Notes under the pieces: model-generated
Seen by the model: only the letters and a program-made list of their open reading frames with translations
Told to the model about the DNA's origin: nothing
The model's database searches: none
Source: Neolewinella marina
Lineage (GTDB): Bacteria > Bacteroidota > Bacteroidia > Chitinophagales > Saprospiraceae
Assembly: GCF_002631205.1 (NCBI RefSeq)
Contig: NZ_PDLO01000001.1
Span: forward strand, 744,001-808,000
Direction of reading: 5' to 3'
Length of the DNA: 64,000 bases
Program-made: the position numbers and the translations under genes
Part shown: in pieces, positions 16,010-26,367 of the stretch
Numbering within the stretch: position 1 is the stretch's first letter
How the letters are laid out: each line of letters opens with the position of its first letter

Positions 16010-17740
16010 ATGAGTACCCTTGACTGGCTCGTGATGACGGGCACCCTGGCCACCATCGTTATCTACGGCGTCTACAAAACCCGTCAGGTCGACAATGTAA
16101 AGAGCTACCTGATGGGTGACCGCGACCTGAAGTGGTGGACGATCGGCCTGTCGGTGATGGCCACCCAGGCCAGCGCCGTCACCTTCCTCAGTACGCCGGG
16201 GCAAGCATTCCACGACGGATTAGGGTTTGCCCAGTTCTACTTCGGTCTGCCCATCGCGATGGTGATCCTGTGCATCTTCGTCCTGCCAATCTATTATCGC
16301 CTCAAGGTCTATACCGCTTATGAGTTCCTGGAGGGGCGCTTCAACCTGAAGGTGCGTACCCTCACCGCCATCCTCTTTCTCATCCAGCGCGGACTGGCGG
16401 CGGGCATCACCATCTACGCTCCGGCCATTGTGCTGTCGGCCATCCTGGGCTGGTCGCTCAGCATCACGATCGCCGTCATCGGGATCGTGGTCATATTCTA
16501 CACCGTGATCGGGGGCACCAAGGCCGTTTCCGTTACCCAGAAACAACAGATGATCGTCATCCTGTGCGGCATGTTCATCGCCGGCGTGGTGGTGGTGCTG
16601 AAGCTGCCGGCGGGCATCGGTTTCGGCGACGCCATCGGCGTAGCGGGCCACCTGGGCAAGCTGGAGGTCGTCGACCTGGAGTTCGACCTCAACGACCGCT
16701 ACAATATCTGGTCAGCGCTGCTCGGGGGTACCTTCCTCTTCCTTTCCTACTTCGGCACCGACCAGTCGCAGGTGCAGCGCTACCTCTCGGGCAAGAGCCT
16801 GACGGAAAGCCGGCTTGGCCTGCTGTTCAACGGCATCTTCAAGGTCCCTATGCAGTTCCTGATCCTCCTGGTAGGGGTTCTGGTCTTTGTGTTCTTCCTT
16901 TTCCAGGCGCCGCCCGTTCACTTCAACGCCGCCAACCTCGAACTGCTGCGCTCCTCGGAGTACGGCGAGCAGCTTACCGAACTCGAAGCCCGCAACGAGG
17001 AGATACAGCGGCGTAACGAGGCGGCCACCCTCTCCCTGGCCGAGGCCCTGCGGCAGGACGACGCCGCGGGCGTTGCCGAGTACCGGGAGCAGGTGCAGGC
17101 TACCCTGGCGGAGCGGACGGCCATTGCCGCCTCGGTAGACGGCCTCATCGGGCAGTACAACCCCGAACTCATCACCGAGGACCGCGACTACGTCTTCATC
17201 ACCTTCATCACCAAGTACCTGCCGGCGGGACTGGTGGGTCTGCTGCTGGCCGTCATCCTCTCGGCGGCCATGTCGAGTACCAGTTCGGAACTCAATGCCC
17301 TGGCCACGACTACGGTGGTCGACATCTACCGCCGGTCGCTGGTTACCGACCGCGACGACCACCACTACCTCCTGGCCAGCAAGTGGTTCACCGTGCTCTG
17401 GGGGGGCGTAGCCCTGACCTTCGCCGCGGTGGCCAACCTTTTCGACAACCTCATACAGGCGGTGAACATCATCGGCTCCCTCTTTTACGGGGTCATCCTG
17501 GGGGTTTTCGTCGTGGCCTTCTTCTTCAAGCAGGTCGGCGGCAGGGCCGTATTCCGGGCGGCGCTGATCGGACAGGGCTTCGTCACCCTCACCTTCGTAG
17601 CCGGCAACGCGGGCTACATCAACCTGGCCTTCCTGTGGCTCAACCTCATCGGCTGCGTCCTGACGGTTGCCTTTGCCGTATGGCTGGAAAAGTCCGGTTC
17701 CTCCCCTAACTTGTCTGACCCGGACGCTGAGCTCCTCTAG
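16010..17740 (+). CDS. Sodium:solute symporter (SSS family)
   Basis: A 576-residue inner-membrane transporter with about 13 helices. SSS features are the N-terminal TRQVDNVKSYLMGDRDLKWW, the helix-2 stretch SVMATQASAVTFLSTPGQAF and the sodium-site region AVILSAAMSSTSSELNALA. Between helices at about residues 305-385 lies a hydrophilic, coiled-coil-like insertion (ELEARNEEIQRRNEAATLSL, then EYREQVQATLAERTAI) that is longer than in PutP or SglT. The substrate is unknown; sugars, amino acids or sialic acid are possible. It is preceded by a small one-helix protein. Confidence 0.92.
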   Translation: MSTLDWLVMTGTLATIVIYGVYKTRQVDNVKSYLMGDRDLKWWTIGLSVMATQASAVTFLSTPGQAFHDGLGFAQFYFGLPIAMVILCIFVLPIYYRLKVYTAYEFLEGRFNLKVRTLTAILFLIQRGLAAGITIYAPAIVLSAILGWSLSITIAVIGIVVIFYTVIGGTKAVSVTQKQQMIVILCGMFIAGVVVVLKLPAGIGFGDAIGVAGHLGKLEVVDLEFDLNDRYNIWSALLGGTFLFLSYFGTDQSQVQRYLSGKSLTESRLGLLFNGIFKVPMQFLILLVGVLVFVFFLFQAPPVHFNAANLELLRSSEYGEQLTELEARNEEIQRRNEAATLSLAEALRQDDAAGVAEYREQVQATLAERTAIAASVDGLIGQYNPELITEDRDYVFITFITKYLPAGLVGLLLAVILSAAMSSTSSELNALATTTVVDIYRRSLVTDRDDHHYLLASKWFTVLWGGVALTFAAVANLFDNLIQAVNIIGSLFYGVILGVFVVAFFFKQVGGRAVFRAALIGQGFVTLTFVAGNAGYINLAFLWLNLIGCVLTVAFAVWLEKSGSSPNLSDPDAELL

Positions 17741-17757
17741 TCCGCAGACCACCATCC

Positions 17758-18870
17758 ATGAAACCACACTGGCTCGTCGGCCTGATGCTGCTGCCCGCCG
17801 GCTACGTAGCCCGGAAATTGCGCAACGACCCCCAATTCGGGGCGACCCTGGAGGACATGCAGCGCGACAACTACCAGGGCACCGTAGCCTGGAAGATGGG
17901 GCGCTTCCGCAACCTGGATAAAACCCGCTTGCAAGAAGACCTCGGCAGCCTGCTGGGCGACCTGCTGGGTTACCTCCAGGCCAAAAACACCCAGCCCTCC
18001 GCTCCCCTGCCGGTGGCCGTTACCGAAACCCTGGAGCAGCCGACCCACGGGGAAGACTACCTCACCTGGTACGGCCACTCCGCCGTGCGCCTGGAAACCG
18101 CCGGCCGGACCATCCTGATCGACCCCATGCTCGGCGAATGGGTCGCCCCCGTACCCTTCCTCGGCCACCGCTTTCCCTACAACGATTACCACCCGCTGGA
18201 GAGCCTGGGGGAGATCGACTGCATCCTGTACTCCCACGACCACTACGACCACCTCGATTACGATACCCTGATGGCCCTGAAGGACCGGACGAAGGCCTTC
18301 GTGGTCCCCCTCGGCATCGGCGCCCACCTGCGGAAATGGGGCATCCCGCCGGAACAGATCACCGAGATCGATTGGTGGGAGACCACCCGGGCCGCGGGAG
18401 TGGAAATTACCGCCGCACCGGCCCGCCACTTCAGCGGGCGCAGCCCCGCCACCCGCAACAAAACCCTCTGGTGCTCCTTCGTCCTCCAGACCGACCACTA
18501 CCGGATCTTCTTCGGTGGCGACAGCGGCTACGGGCGGCACTTTGCCGAAATCGGCGCACGCCTGGGCCCCTTTGCCCTGACGATGCTCGACTGCGGACAG
18601 TACCACGACCGCTGGAAAAACGTACACATGCAGCCGGAGGAAGCCCTGAAGGCCCACGCCGAACTGAAGGGGGGCTCACTGCTGCCCATCCACTGGGGTG
18701 GCTTCAGCCTTTCCGACCACCCCTGGGCCGAACCCATCGTCCGCATCCTGGCCGCCGATGAGGAGCAGGTGGTCATCAGTCCGATGATCGGCCAGCGGTT
18801 CGCGGTGGGCAACCCCGCCCCCTGCCGCGAACGGTGGTGGGAGTGGGAAGAGGTAGCCCGCAATACTTGA
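17758..18870 (+). CDS. MBL-fold metallo-hydrolase (UlaG/NAPE-PLD-like)
   Basis: A 370-residue protein of the metallo-beta-lactamase fold. The zinc motif is SHDHYDHLD (159-167), followed by PARHFSGR (His ligand), FFGGDSGYG (Asp ligand) and LPIHWGGF. With the long N-terminal region this resembles the N-acyl-phosphatidylethanolamine phospholipase D/UlaG branch. The N-terminus (WLVGLMLLPAGYVARKL) could be a membrane anchor. The substrate is unproven. The gene starts 17 bases after the symporter stop and probably belongs to the same transcript. Confidence 0.88.
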   Translation: MKPHWLVGLMLLPAGYVARKLRNDPQFGATLEDMQRDNYQGTVAWKMGRFRNLDKTRLQEDLGSLLGDLLGYLQAKNTQPSAPLPVAVTETLEQPTHGEDYLTWYGHSAVRLETAGRTILIDPMLGEWVAPVPFLGHRFPYNDYHPLESLGEIDCILYSHDHYDHLDYDTLMALKDRTKAFVVPLGIGAHLRKWGIPPEQITEIDWWETTRAAGVEITAAPARHFSGRSPATRNKTLWCSFVLQTDHYRIFFGGDSGYGRHFAEIGARLGPFALTMLDCGQYHDRWKNVHMQPEEALKAHAELKGGSLLPIHWGGFSLSDHPWAEPIVRILAADEEQVVISPMIGQRFAVGNPAPCRERWWEWEEVARNT

Positions 18871-18896
18871 CGGAAGTTCAGGCGGCGGGGATTTTG

Positions 18897-18904
18897 TACC
18901 TTTG
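18897..18904 (+). promoter_or_regulatory. -7 element of ffh
   Basis: TACCTTTG is a perfect TAnnTTTG, 18 bases before the ATG at 18923. A weak TTC lies 17 bases upstream and a TTG 27 bases upstream. A TTG inside this element is not the start codon of ffh. Confidence 0.6.
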
Positions 18905-18922
18905 CGGGTAAAATTTACCGAC

Positions 18923-20257
18923 ATGTTCGACAACCTCAGCGACCGCCTGGAAGGCGCCTTCAAATCACTGACCGGTGACAATCGCATCACCGAGATCAAC
19001 GTAGCCACGAGCCTGAAGGAAATCCGGCGGGCCCTGGTAGCGGCCGACGTTAACTACAAGATCGCCAAGGAATTCACCGACAAGGTCAAGGAAAAAGCCC
19101 TCGGCACCGAAAACGTGCTGAAGGCCGTGAAGCCTGGTCAGCTGATGGTGAAGATCGTACAGGACGAGCTCACCGAGCTGATGGGTGGACAGTCCGTCGG
19201 CATCAACGTAAAGGGTGACCCGGCCGTGGTGCTCATCGCCGGTCTCCAGGGTTCGGGTAAGACCACCTTCAGCGGCAAGCTGGCCAAATACCTCCAGGAA
19301 AAGCGCAAGCTGAAGGTGCTGCTGACGGCGGGCGACGTATACCGCCCCGCGGCCATCGACCAGCTGACGGTACTGGCCGGACAGGTAGGCGCCGAGATCT
19401 ACAAGGAGCCGGAGAACAAGAACCCGGTCGAGATTGCCCTTAAGGCGATCGACCACGCCCGGAAAAACAAATTTGACGTCGTCATCGTCGACACTGCCGG
19501 CCGCCTCTCGGTCGACGAGAAGATGATGCAGGAGATCAGCGACGTCCGCCAGGCCATCAACCCCAACGAAACCCTCTTCGTCGTGGACTCCATGACGGGA
19601 CAGGATGCCGTGAATACCGCCAAGGTTTTCAACGAGCGCATCGATTACGACGGCGTGGTACTCACCAAGCTGGACGGCGATACCCGCGGCGGTGCCGCCC
19701 TGTCGGTGAAGTACACCGTCGGCAAGCCCATCAAATTCGTCAGCACCGGCGAGAAGATGGATGCCCTCGACGTTTTCTACCCCGACCGGATGGCCCAGCG
19801 TATCCTCGGCATGGGCGACATTATCTCCTTTGTGGAGCGGGCCCAGGACCAGTTCGACGAGGAGGAGGCCAAGCGCCTCGAGAAGAAGATGAAGAAGAAC
19901 AAGTTCGACTTCAACGACTTCCTCAGCCAGCTGGCCCAACTCAAACGCATGGGCGACATGAAGAGCCTCCTCAACATGATCCCCGGCATGTCAAAGGCGA
20001 TGAAAAACATCGACATCGACGACACCGCCTTCTCCCGCGTGGAAGCCATCATCTACAGCATGACGCCCGAGGAACGCGCCAGCCCCGAACTGCTCAACCT
20101 GAGCCGCAAGAAGCGGATCGCCCGGGGTTGCGGCCAGGGCATGGACGACGTCAACCGCTTCGTCAAGCAGTTCGACCAGATGCGCAAGATGATGCACAAG
20201 TTGTCCAACAACCCCATGATGGCCCAGATGGCCGGCAACTTCCGCGCCAAGCGGTAG
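18923..20257 (+). CDS. ffh: Signal recognition particle protein Ffh
   Basis: The GTPase of the signal recognition particle, which binds 4.5S RNA and hydrophobic signal sequences and docks with FtsY. 444 residues: N domain (MFDNLSDRLEGAFKSLTG), G domain with LQGSGKTT (about 109-116), DTAGR (about 190) and TKLDGD (about 247), and a methionine-rich M domain from about 300 (KRMGDMKSLLNMIPGMSKAM, RKKRIARGCGQ). I use the ATG at 18923, because the longer frame from a TTG at 18902 runs through the promoter. It is followed by a 455-base gap. Confidence 0.96.
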   Translation: MFDNLSDRLEGAFKSLTGDNRITEINVATSLKEIRRALVAADVNYKIAKEFTDKVKEKALGTENVLKAVKPGQLMVKIVQDELTELMGGQSVGINVKGDPAVVLIAGLQGSGKTTFSGKLAKYLQEKRKLKVLLTAGDVYRPAAIDQLTVLAGQVGAEIYKEPENKNPVEIALKAIDHARKNKFDVVIVDTAGRLSVDEKMMQEISDVRQAINPNETLFVVDSMTGQDAVNTAKVFNERIDYDGVVLTKLDGDTRGGAALSVKYTVGKPIKFVSTGEKMDALDVFYPDRMAQRILGMGDIISFVERAQDQFDEEEAKRLEKKMKKNKFDFNDFLSQLAQLKRMGDMKSLLNMIPGMSKAMKNIDIDDTAFSRVEAIIYSMTPEERASPELLNLSRKKRIARGCGQGMDDVNRFVKQFDQMRKMMHKLSNNPMMAQMAGNFRAKR

Positions 20258-20643
20258 CCACACCTCCCAAGTAGGATAATCTGCTGCAGCCCCGCCACGA
20301 CGGCCGGGTACTGTCGTACTCATGCCCGGAGTACAAATCGCCACTCCGCCGGAGTAGAAGCCCGTTATGTGCATTAACCACGCTCACCTAGCGGAAAAGG
20401 GAATATTTCTCCCGTCACGGTCATTGAATGTCACAATACTTAAAACACTCAGACACAGTAGCTTAACGAGGAATATGTATTGCTCGCAAACACATCGTGC
20501 AGATTTAACACTAAGCAATGCGTGTCCTGACAAAATAAACGGATAGCCGTCCCGTTTTAACCCCAGATTCTGCAAGTGTGGAATACGGTTATTCAGCCAT
20601 TGCCTAAGTAACCACGTGTTTGTTCATAGTGTCTCTCTCTAGT
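20258..20643. other. Non-coding gap between ffh and the BNR-repeat gene
   Basis: Convergent gap with a distinctly lower GC content than the flanking genes. I see only short frames without family features, a few short palindromes (such as ACTCCGCCGGAGT) and no T-run terminator for ffh. A long inverted repeat follows at 20644. The sequence may be old mobile or degenerate DNA, but nothing in it identifies a source. Confidence 0.4.
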
Positions 20644-20703
20644 GTCGATGCTCTATTCAGGTAAACAGTAGCCAAAATCTATTTCCTGAATTAGAGCATC
20701 GAC
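20644..20703. repeat. Long inverted repeat (18/19-base arms) at the end of the BNR-repeat gene
   Basis: Left arm 20644-20661 (GTCGATGCTCTATTCAGG) pairs with right arm 20685-20703, with one bulged base; the loop is 23 bases. It sits ten bases beyond the stop of the BNR-repeat gene, in a convergent gap. There is no T-run on either side, so it may be a factor-dependent terminator, a 3'-end stabiliser or a remnant of an element. Confidence 0.75.
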
Positions 20704-20712
20704 CCCACTACA

Positions 20713-23700
20713 CTACTCCAGCATCCACAGGGCTCCGATGCCCTCCTCCCAAAGTTTCCGGTTCAGCTCACTGACGCGCTCGTTGCGCAGTTGCATTCCC
20801 TGTTGCCGCAGGGTTGCCCAGCGGGCCTCCATCTCCTGCATTTCCCGTCGCGTCGGCTCGTTCACCCGGGGCAGGCCACTTTCGGCGTGGTTAAGCACGA
20901 AGAGGTAGTCGGCGGTAAACTTGTTGGGGAAGTTCTCTACGTCGTCGTACGCCTGTGACTTCCGCTGCACCATCTTTTCATCCCAGTCTCTCAGGTCGGT
21001 CAGCAAAGCCCGGGCGGCTTCCAACGCTGCTCCGGCTTCCAGCCGTTCCGTCAGCCGCTCCAGTTGCTGCTGTACGGACAGCAGGTCGTTGACCAGGGCG
21101 TGCATTTCGTTTACCGACTGCTCTCCCTGGGCCATGAAGGCGTGGTAGTCGGCATAGTCGGCCGCGGTGAGGTCGTACAGGGGATTGGGCAGGATGGTAA
21201 TCTCTTCCTCCAGGCGGGTACCGTTTATGTCCAGCTGGGCCCGGTAGGTACCCGGCGCCACCTTGTGGCCGCGGAAGCTGGCTTCGATATACACCGAAGG
21301 CACGCCCGTGAGCTCCCCGTGCCGCATGTCCCAGACGAAGCGGTTCAGGCCCTTGCGGGCGGGAATCACCGATTCTGCCGGCGGACCACCGGGGTACACT
21401 TCCCGCTTGTCGTCCCGGTGGTTGCTCAGGGTCCTCACCACTTCTCCATCCGCATCCGTAAGGGTGAGGGTTACCTCACTGGAGTCCGCCGCTTCCGGCA
21501 GGTAGTAGTAGAGTACGACTCCGGAGGCGGGATTGACGCCCTCCAGGGGCTGGGTGCCATCGAATCCGGCATCGCTGCCATTGAGGGGGCTGCCCCCTCC
21601 CCCGATCACCGCGTCCGCCGGAGCGAACAGCCGGGGCGCACCGGTAGGCTTGCGGTACTGCCGCACGAGTTCCAGGTCGTCCAGTATCCAGAAAGCCCGC
21701 CCGGAGGTGGCCACGATCAGGTCGTCGTGGGCGACCATCAGGTCGGTGATTGGCGTCACGGGCAGGTTCAGGTTAAAGCGGTCCCAGCGCTTGCCGTCGT
21801 CGAAGGACACGAAGATGCCCGTTTCCGTACCGGCGAACAGCAGGCCTTTGCGCTCGGTGTCTTCGCGGACCACCCGGGTGTAGGCCCCCATCGGGAGGTT
21901 GCCGGTGATGTCGGACCAGCTCTTGCCGTAGTCGGTCGTTTTGAGCAGGCGGGGGGTGTGGTCGTTGAACTTGTAGCGGGTGGTGGCGATGTACGCCGTG
22001 CCGGCGGCGTGGGGGGAGAGCTCCACGGCGTTGACCAGGGTTTCTCCCTGTCCGGCCGGAGTAACGTCGGTCCAGCTTGTGCCTCCGTCGCGGGTCAGCT
22101 GTATGCGGCCATCGTCGGTGCCGACCCAGATTTCACCGGCCGCGTGGGGGGAATCGGTGACGTAGCTGATCGTGCCGTAATTCTCGGCTCCCACGGCCTC
22201 GTTGGTGTAGGGGCCGCCGCCGAGGCCCTGCTTGTCGTCCTGGTCGCGGGTCAGGTCCGGACTGGCCTCCTCCCAGGTACGGCCCAGGTCGCGGGTCCGC
22301 AGCAGGTGCTGGGCGGCGTGGTAGTAGGTGTCGGGTTCGTGGCGGGACCAGATGATGGGGGCGTTCCAGTTGAAGCGGTACTTCATGTCGCGGGCCGCCC
22401 GGCCGAGGTACTGGATGGGGGCCGCCATGATGTTGGTACTGGCGCCCGAGCGGGTATCCAGCGCCTCTATGGTTCCGAGGTAGCTGCCGCCCAGCACATA
22501 GCGGGGATTGTCGGGGTCGAAGGCCAGAAAGGCGCTTTCTCCCCCTGCGCTGGCCTCCCATTGGGAAGCCGAGATGGAGGAGCCGGCCAGGTTGCGGCTC
22601 GCGATCTTGACCGAGGTGTTGTCCTGCTGCCCGCCGTAGATGTTGTAGGGGAAGGCATTGTCCACGTTGATGCGGTAGAACTGCCCGGTGGGCATATTGT
22701 CCTGGGTCGACCACGTCTGTCCGTAGTTGAAGCTGATGGCCGCCCCGCCGTCGTTGGCGATGCAGAGGTTGCGGGGATTGTCGGGGTTGATCCACAGGTC
22801 GTGGTAGTCGCCGTGGGTGCCGCCGAGGGTCTCCCAGGTCTTGCCCCCGTCGATGCTGCGCAGGGGGGAGGCGCTCAGCACGTACACTACGTCCTCGTCG
22901 GTGGGGTCCACGAAGACCTCCAGGTAGTACCAGGCCCGCTGCACCATCCGGTGGTCCTTGCTAATCCGCGACCAGCTGCCGCCGGCGTCTTCGGAAACGA
23001 ACAGCCCGCCCTTCTCGGCGTCGGAATCACTCTCAATGAGGGCATACACCTTGTCCGGGTTCGACTGGGCCACGGCGATGGCCATTTTGCCCTTTTCCTC
23101 GGGCAGCCCCTCGGTCATCTCCTCCCAGCTGTCGCCGCCGTCGGTAGATTTGTACAGTCCGCTGCCCGGTCCGCCGCTCATCACCTGCCAGGGGAAGCGT
23201 TGGTGCTCCCACATGGCCGCGTAGAGTACGTCGGGGTTGCTGAGGTCCATGCTCAGCTCGGCCGCCCCCGTCAGATCGTTCACGTACAGCAGCCGTTCCC
23301 AATTGGCCCCGCCGTCGGTGGTGCGGTACACGCCGCGCTCCTCGTTGGGCCCGAAGAGCTGCCCCTGGGCGGCCACGTAGACCACGTCCGGGTTTTCCGG
23401 GTGGATGATGATGCGCGAAATGTGCTGGGTTTCCTTCAGGCCCAGGTGCTGCCAACTTTTGCCGGCGTCGTTGGAGCGGTACACCCCGTCGCCGTGGGAG
23501 GTCATCACGCCCCGGGGCGCGTGCTCGCCCATTCCGGCGTAAACGATCCGGGGGTGGCTGCGCGAGACGGCCACCGCACCCACGGAACCGGTTCCGAAAT
23601 AGCCGTCGCTGATGTTCTCCCAACGTTGCCCGGCGTCGGTCGTTTTCCAGATCCCCCCGCCGGTGGTGCCCATATAGTAGGTCAGCGGATCGTTGGCCAC

Positions 23701-23862
23701 GCCGGTAGCGGTGACGGAGCGGCCACCCCGGAAGGGACCGATGTTGCGGTACTTCAGCGGCGCGAAGAAGCGGGTCAGTTCCGCAGTATCAACGGGGGCC
23801 TGTCCGTCCAGATTTGGGGAAACAAATAAGGACAGCAGGAGCAAAAGGAGTAGTGAACGCAT
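20713..23862 (-). CDS. Secreted BNR/VPS10-type beta-propeller protein
   Basis: A 1049-residue protein with a signal peptide ([20 protein letters not shown]), so exported; the ATG at 23862 is chosen over longer frames because it starts this signal. Residues about 30-740 are many BNR/Asp-box repeats typical of VPS10/sortilin and sialidase-like propellers: [63 protein letters not shown]. The C-terminal 300 residues hold a beta domain ([16 protein letters not shown]) and a helical tail. Such proteins are common in Bacteroidota and annotated as glycosyl hydrolases, but catalytic residues cannot be assigned. It diverges from the fuconolactonase gene. Confidence 0.9.
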   Translation of the reverse strand: MRSLLLLLLLSLFVSPNLDGQAPVDTAELTRFFAPLKYRNIGPFRGGRSVTATGVANDPLTYYMGTTGGGIWKTTDAGQRWENISDGYFGTGSVGAVAVSRSHPRIVYAGMGEHAPRGVMTSHGDGVYRSNDAGKSWQHLGLKETQHISRIIIHPENPDVVYVAAQGQLFGPNEERGVYRTTDGGANWERLLYVNDLTGAAELSMDLSNPDVLYAAMWEHQRFPWQVMSGGPGSGLYKSTDGGDSWEEMTEGLPEEKGKMAIAVAQSNPDKVYALIESDSDAEKGGLFVSEDAGGSWSRISKDHRMVQRAWYYLEVFVDPTDEDVVYVLSASPLRSIDGGKTWETLGGTHGDYHDLWINPDNPRNLCIANDGGAAISFNYGQTWSTQDNMPTGQFYRINVDNAFPYNIYGGQQDNTSVKIASRNLAGSSISASQWEASAGGESAFLAFDPDNPRYVLGGSYLGTIEALDTRSGASTNIMAAPIQYLGRAARDMKYRFNWNAPIIWSRHEPDTYYHAAQHLLRTRDLGRTWEEASPDLTRDQDDKQGLGGGPYTNEAVGAENYGTISYVTDSPHAAGEIWVGTDDGRIQLTRDGGTSWTDVTPAGQGETLVNAVELSPHAAGTAYIATTRYKFNDHTPRLLKTTDYGKSWSDITGNLPMGAYTRVVREDTERKGLLFAGTETGIFVSFDDGKRWDRFNLNLPVTPITDLMVAHDDLIVATSGRAFWILDDLELVRQYRKPTGAPRLFAPADAVIGGGGSPLNGSDAGFDGTQPLEGVNPASGVVLYYYLPEAADSSEVTLTLTDADGEVVRTLSNHRDDKREVYPGGPPAESVIPARKGLNRFVWDMRHGELTGVPSVYIEASFRGHKVAPGTYRAQLDINGTRLEEEITILPNPLYDLTAADYADYHAFMAQGEQSVNEMHALVNDLLSVQQQLERLTERLEAGAALEAARALLTDLRDWDEKMVQRKSQAYDDVENFPNKFTADYLFVLNHAESGLPRVNEPTRREMQEMEARWATLRQQGMQLRNERVSELNRKLWEEGIGALWMLE

Positions 23863-23884
23863 TTGGTAGCTTGGGTTTGCGCCG

Positions 23885-23892
23885 ATAAGGTA
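23885..23892 (-). promoter_or_regulatory. Candidate -7 element for the BNR-repeat gene
   Basis: TACCTTAT on the minus strand, 22 bases before the ATG at 23862. No clear -33 element. Confidence 0.35.
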
Positions 23893-24001
23893 GTGAGCGG
23901 TACGGACTTGGATTGCCGGGAAGGATAGCGGGTCTTCGAGCGCGGTCGCGGGTGCCGGGAAATTCCGCAAAGCCCGGCTTCCCGGTTCGGGGGGGAAACC
24001 G

Positions 24002-24009
24002 TATCCTTG
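24002..24009 (+). promoter_or_regulatory. Candidate -7 element for the fuconolactonase/fucosidase pair
   Basis: TATCCTTG (one mismatch to TAnnTTTG) with five bases before the ATG at 24015; a TTC lies 20 bases upstream. The short spacing again suggests a leaderless or nearly leaderless mRNA. Confidence 0.45.
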
Positions 24010-24014
24010 GGGAC

Positions 24015-24842
24015 ATGATCATCGACGCCCATCAACACTTCTGGCAATTTGACCCCGTCCGGGACGCATGGATCGACGCTTCCATGGGCGTGCTCCGGCA
24101 GGATTTTCTCCCCACTGACCTGGCCCCTATCCTGGCCGCTAACGGAGTCGACGGCTGCGTGGCGGTGCAGGCGGACCAGTCGCTGGCCGAAAGCGACTTC
24201 CTGCTGGAGTTGGCCGACCGCCACCCCTTCATCCGCGGGGTGGTGGGCTGGGTCGACCTCTGCGCCCCGGACGTTGAGGAGCAGCTGGCCCGCTACGCGG
24301 CCCACCCGAAGTTTGTCGGCGTGCGCCACATCTTGCAGGGCGAGCCGGCGGGTTTCATGGCGCGGCCGGATTTCCGCCGGGGCATCAGTTTGCTGCACCG
24401 CTACGGGCTCACCTACGACCTGCTGGTGTACCACTACCAGTTGCCCGAGGCCATCGACCTGGTAGATGCCTTCCCGGAGCAACGGTTCGTCCTGGACCAC
24501 CTGGCCAAACCCGTGATCGACGGGCCTCCGGACCCCGCCTGGGTGCGGAATCTGCGCACCCTGGCGGGTTTCCCCGGGGTGAGTTGCAAACTTTCCGGCA
24601 TGGTCACCGAAGTACCCGGCTACCAATGGACGGCCGAAGCCCTGCAACCCTACCTCACCGTTGCCGTAGAGGCCTTCGGCCCGGACCGCCTCCTCTACGG
24701 ATCGGACTGGCCGGTTTGTCTGCTGGCGGCCGACTACGCGGCCCAGTTCGCGGTCTACCGAAACTTCCCGGGGCTGGATTCCACCGGTTGCTTCGGATCT
24801 AACGCCGAGCGGATTTACGGCCTACCCCCCGTCACGCATTAA
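24015..24842 (+). CDS. Amidohydrolase-2 family lactonase, probable L-fuconolactonase
   Basis: A 275-residue cytoplasmic TIM-barrel protein with the metal motif DAHQHFW (H6, H8), [25 protein letters not shown] and YGSDWPV. This matches the COG3618 lactonases that hydrolyse L-fuconolactone or L-rhamnonolactone. The neighbours (fucosidase, fucose mutarotase, fucose dehydrogenase) point to L-fucono-1,5-lactone as substrate, giving L-fuconate. The ATG at 24015 is chosen because it starts the conserved [10 protein letters not shown] and lies just after a promoter-like element. It is followed by the fucosidase after 19 bases. Confidence 0.88.
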   Translation: MIIDAHQHFWQFDPVRDAWIDASMGVLRQDFLPTDLAPILAANGVDGCVAVQADQSLAESDFLLELADRHPFIRGVVGWVDLCAPDVEEQLARYAAHPKFVGVRHILQGEPAGFMARPDFRRGISLLHRYGLTYDLLVYHYQLPEAIDLVDAFPEQRFVLDHLAKPVIDGPPDPAWVRNLRTLAGFPGVSCKLSGMVTEVPGYQWTAEALQPYLTVAVEAFGPDRLLYGSDWPVCLLAADYAAQFAVYRNFPGLDSTGCFGSNAERIYGLPPVTH

Positions 24843-24861
24843 CCCACCCCCAAACGCTTTC

Positions 24862-26328
24862 ATGTCTTCCACCCACTACCCCATCTTCTCCGTCGGCCTG
24901 GCGCTCCTGCTTGGCCTGGGATCCTGCGCGCCGCCGCCCCCTGAGCCACCCGCCCCCTACGGCCCCGTCCCTACTGAGGCGCAGCTCGACTGGCACGCGA
25001 TGGAAACCAATGCCTTCATCCACTTCACTACCAACACCTTCACGAACCTGGAGTGGGGATACGGAGACGAGAGCCCCGAGATATTCAACCCCACCGACCT
25101 GGACGTGGATCAGTGGATCACCACCCTGAAAGCGGCCGGTTTCCAGGGCGTTATCCTGACCAGCAAGCACCACGACGGATTCACCCTCTGGCCGAGTGAA
25201 TACACCGACCACTCCGTGGAGCAGAGCCCCTGGAAAAACGGGGAGGGCGACATCGTCGGGCTGGTCGAGGAAGCCTGCCGCCGCCACGGACTGAAGTTCG
25301 GGGTCTACCTCTCCCCCTGGGACCGCAACCGGGCCGACTACGGGGATTCCACCTACATCACCTACTACCGTAACCAGCTGACGGAGATCTTCGAGCGCTA
25401 CGGCCCCATCTTTGAAATGTGGTTCGACGGAGCCAACGGCGGCGACGGCCACTACGGCGGGGCCGACGAAAGGCGCAGCATCGATGGGCAGCACTATTAC
25501 GACTGGCCCACCACCATCGAGATGGTGCGCGAACTGCAGCCCGATCCGCAGACGATCATCTTCAGCGACGCCGGCCCCGACATCCGCTGGGTGGGCAACG
25601 AACGCGGTTACGCCGGCGAGCCGAACTGGAACACCATCGACCCCGACACCCTCTACGCTGGCAAAGCAGGCATCACCGACCTGCTGAACCACGGCACCCG
25701 CGGTGCCGACACCTGCATGCCCGCCGAGGTCGACGTGTCCATCCGCCCGGGATGGTTCTACCACCCTGAGGAGGATAGCCTCGTGAAAAGCCCCGAGGAA
25801 CTCTTCGAGATCTACCTGACCTCCGTGGGCCGCGGATCGGTACTGCTGCTCAACGTGCCGCCGGATCGCCGGGGCCGCATCCACGAAATTGACTCCGCCA
25901 ACCTGCTGCAATGGCGGCAGATGATCGACTCCACCTTCGCCCGTAACCTGGCCGAAGACGCTACGGCTGAGGGCGACGGCTACCGCGGTGGGCACGCGGA
26001 CTACGCCCCCACCCAGGTACTGGACGACGACCCCGCCACCTACTGGGCCACCGACGACGGCGTGACCACCGGTGCCCTTACCCTCACCCTGCCCGAGCCC
26101 CGAGAGGTGAATTACGTCATGCTGCAGGAAAACATCCGCCTCGGTCAGCGCATCGCCGCCTTCCGGGTCCTGGCCCGGGTGGACGGTGAGCTCCAGGAGA
26201 TCGGCACCGCGCAAACCGTGGGGTACAAGCGTATTCTGCCGGTGGATTCCGTGGTGACCGACCAGCTCATCATCGAGATTACGGATGCCCTGGCGCCCCC
26301 TACCCTCTCGCGGGTGAGTCTGTTCTAG
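24862..26328 (+). CDS. GH29 alpha-L-fucosidase, lipoprotein
   Basis: A 488-residue exported enzyme that removes terminal alpha-L-fucose from glycans. The N-terminus has a lipobox (GLGSC, Cys22), so it is anchored in a membrane. GH29 features are TSKHHDGFTLWPS (102-112) and the nucleophile Asp189 in MWFDGANGG; after the barrel (VLLLNVPPDRRG) a C-terminal F5/8-type-C-like domain (about 360-488: YAPTQVLDDDPATYWATDD) probably binds carbohydrate. It follows the fuconolactonase by 19 bases. Fucose it releases would feed the dehydrogenase pathway on the other side of the locus. The general acid/base cannot be assigned by eye. Confidence 0.93.
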   Translation: MSSTHYPIFSVGLALLLGLGSCAPPPPEPPAPYGPVPTEAQLDWHAMETNAFIHFTTNTFTNLEWGYGDESPEIFNPTDLDVDQWITTLKAAGFQGVILTSKHHDGFTLWPSEYTDHSVEQSPWKNGEGDIVGLVEEACRRHGLKFGVYLSPWDRNRADYGDSTYITYYRNQLTEIFERYGPIFEMWFDGANGGDGHYGGADERRSIDGQHYYDWPTTIEMVRELQPDPQTIIFSDAGPDIRWVGNERGYAGEPNWNTIDPDTLYAGKAGITDLLNHGTRGADTCMPAEVDVSIRPGWFYHPEEDSLVKSPEELFEIYLTSVGRGSVLLLNVPPDRRGRIHEIDSANLLQWRQMIDSTFARNLAEDATAEGDGYRGGHADYAPTQVLDDDPATYWATDDGVTTGALTLTLPEPREVNYVMLQENIRLGQRIAAFRVLARVDGELQEIGTAQTVGYKRILPVDSVVTDQLIIEITDALAPPTLSRVSLF

Positions 26329-26367
26329 GCAGGGGGCGCCGGGGGACTTCACGGTAGCGGTGCGGCA

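Noticed and set aside
20384-20575. 63-codon minus-strand frame in the ffh/BNR gap
   Set aside because: Starts at a weak TTG, has no family features or promoter and lies in a low-GC non-coding stretch.
20644-20703. Integron attC site
   Set aside because: The arms lack the core-site sequences (GTTRRRY and RYYYAAC), and there is no integrase or gene cassette nearby.
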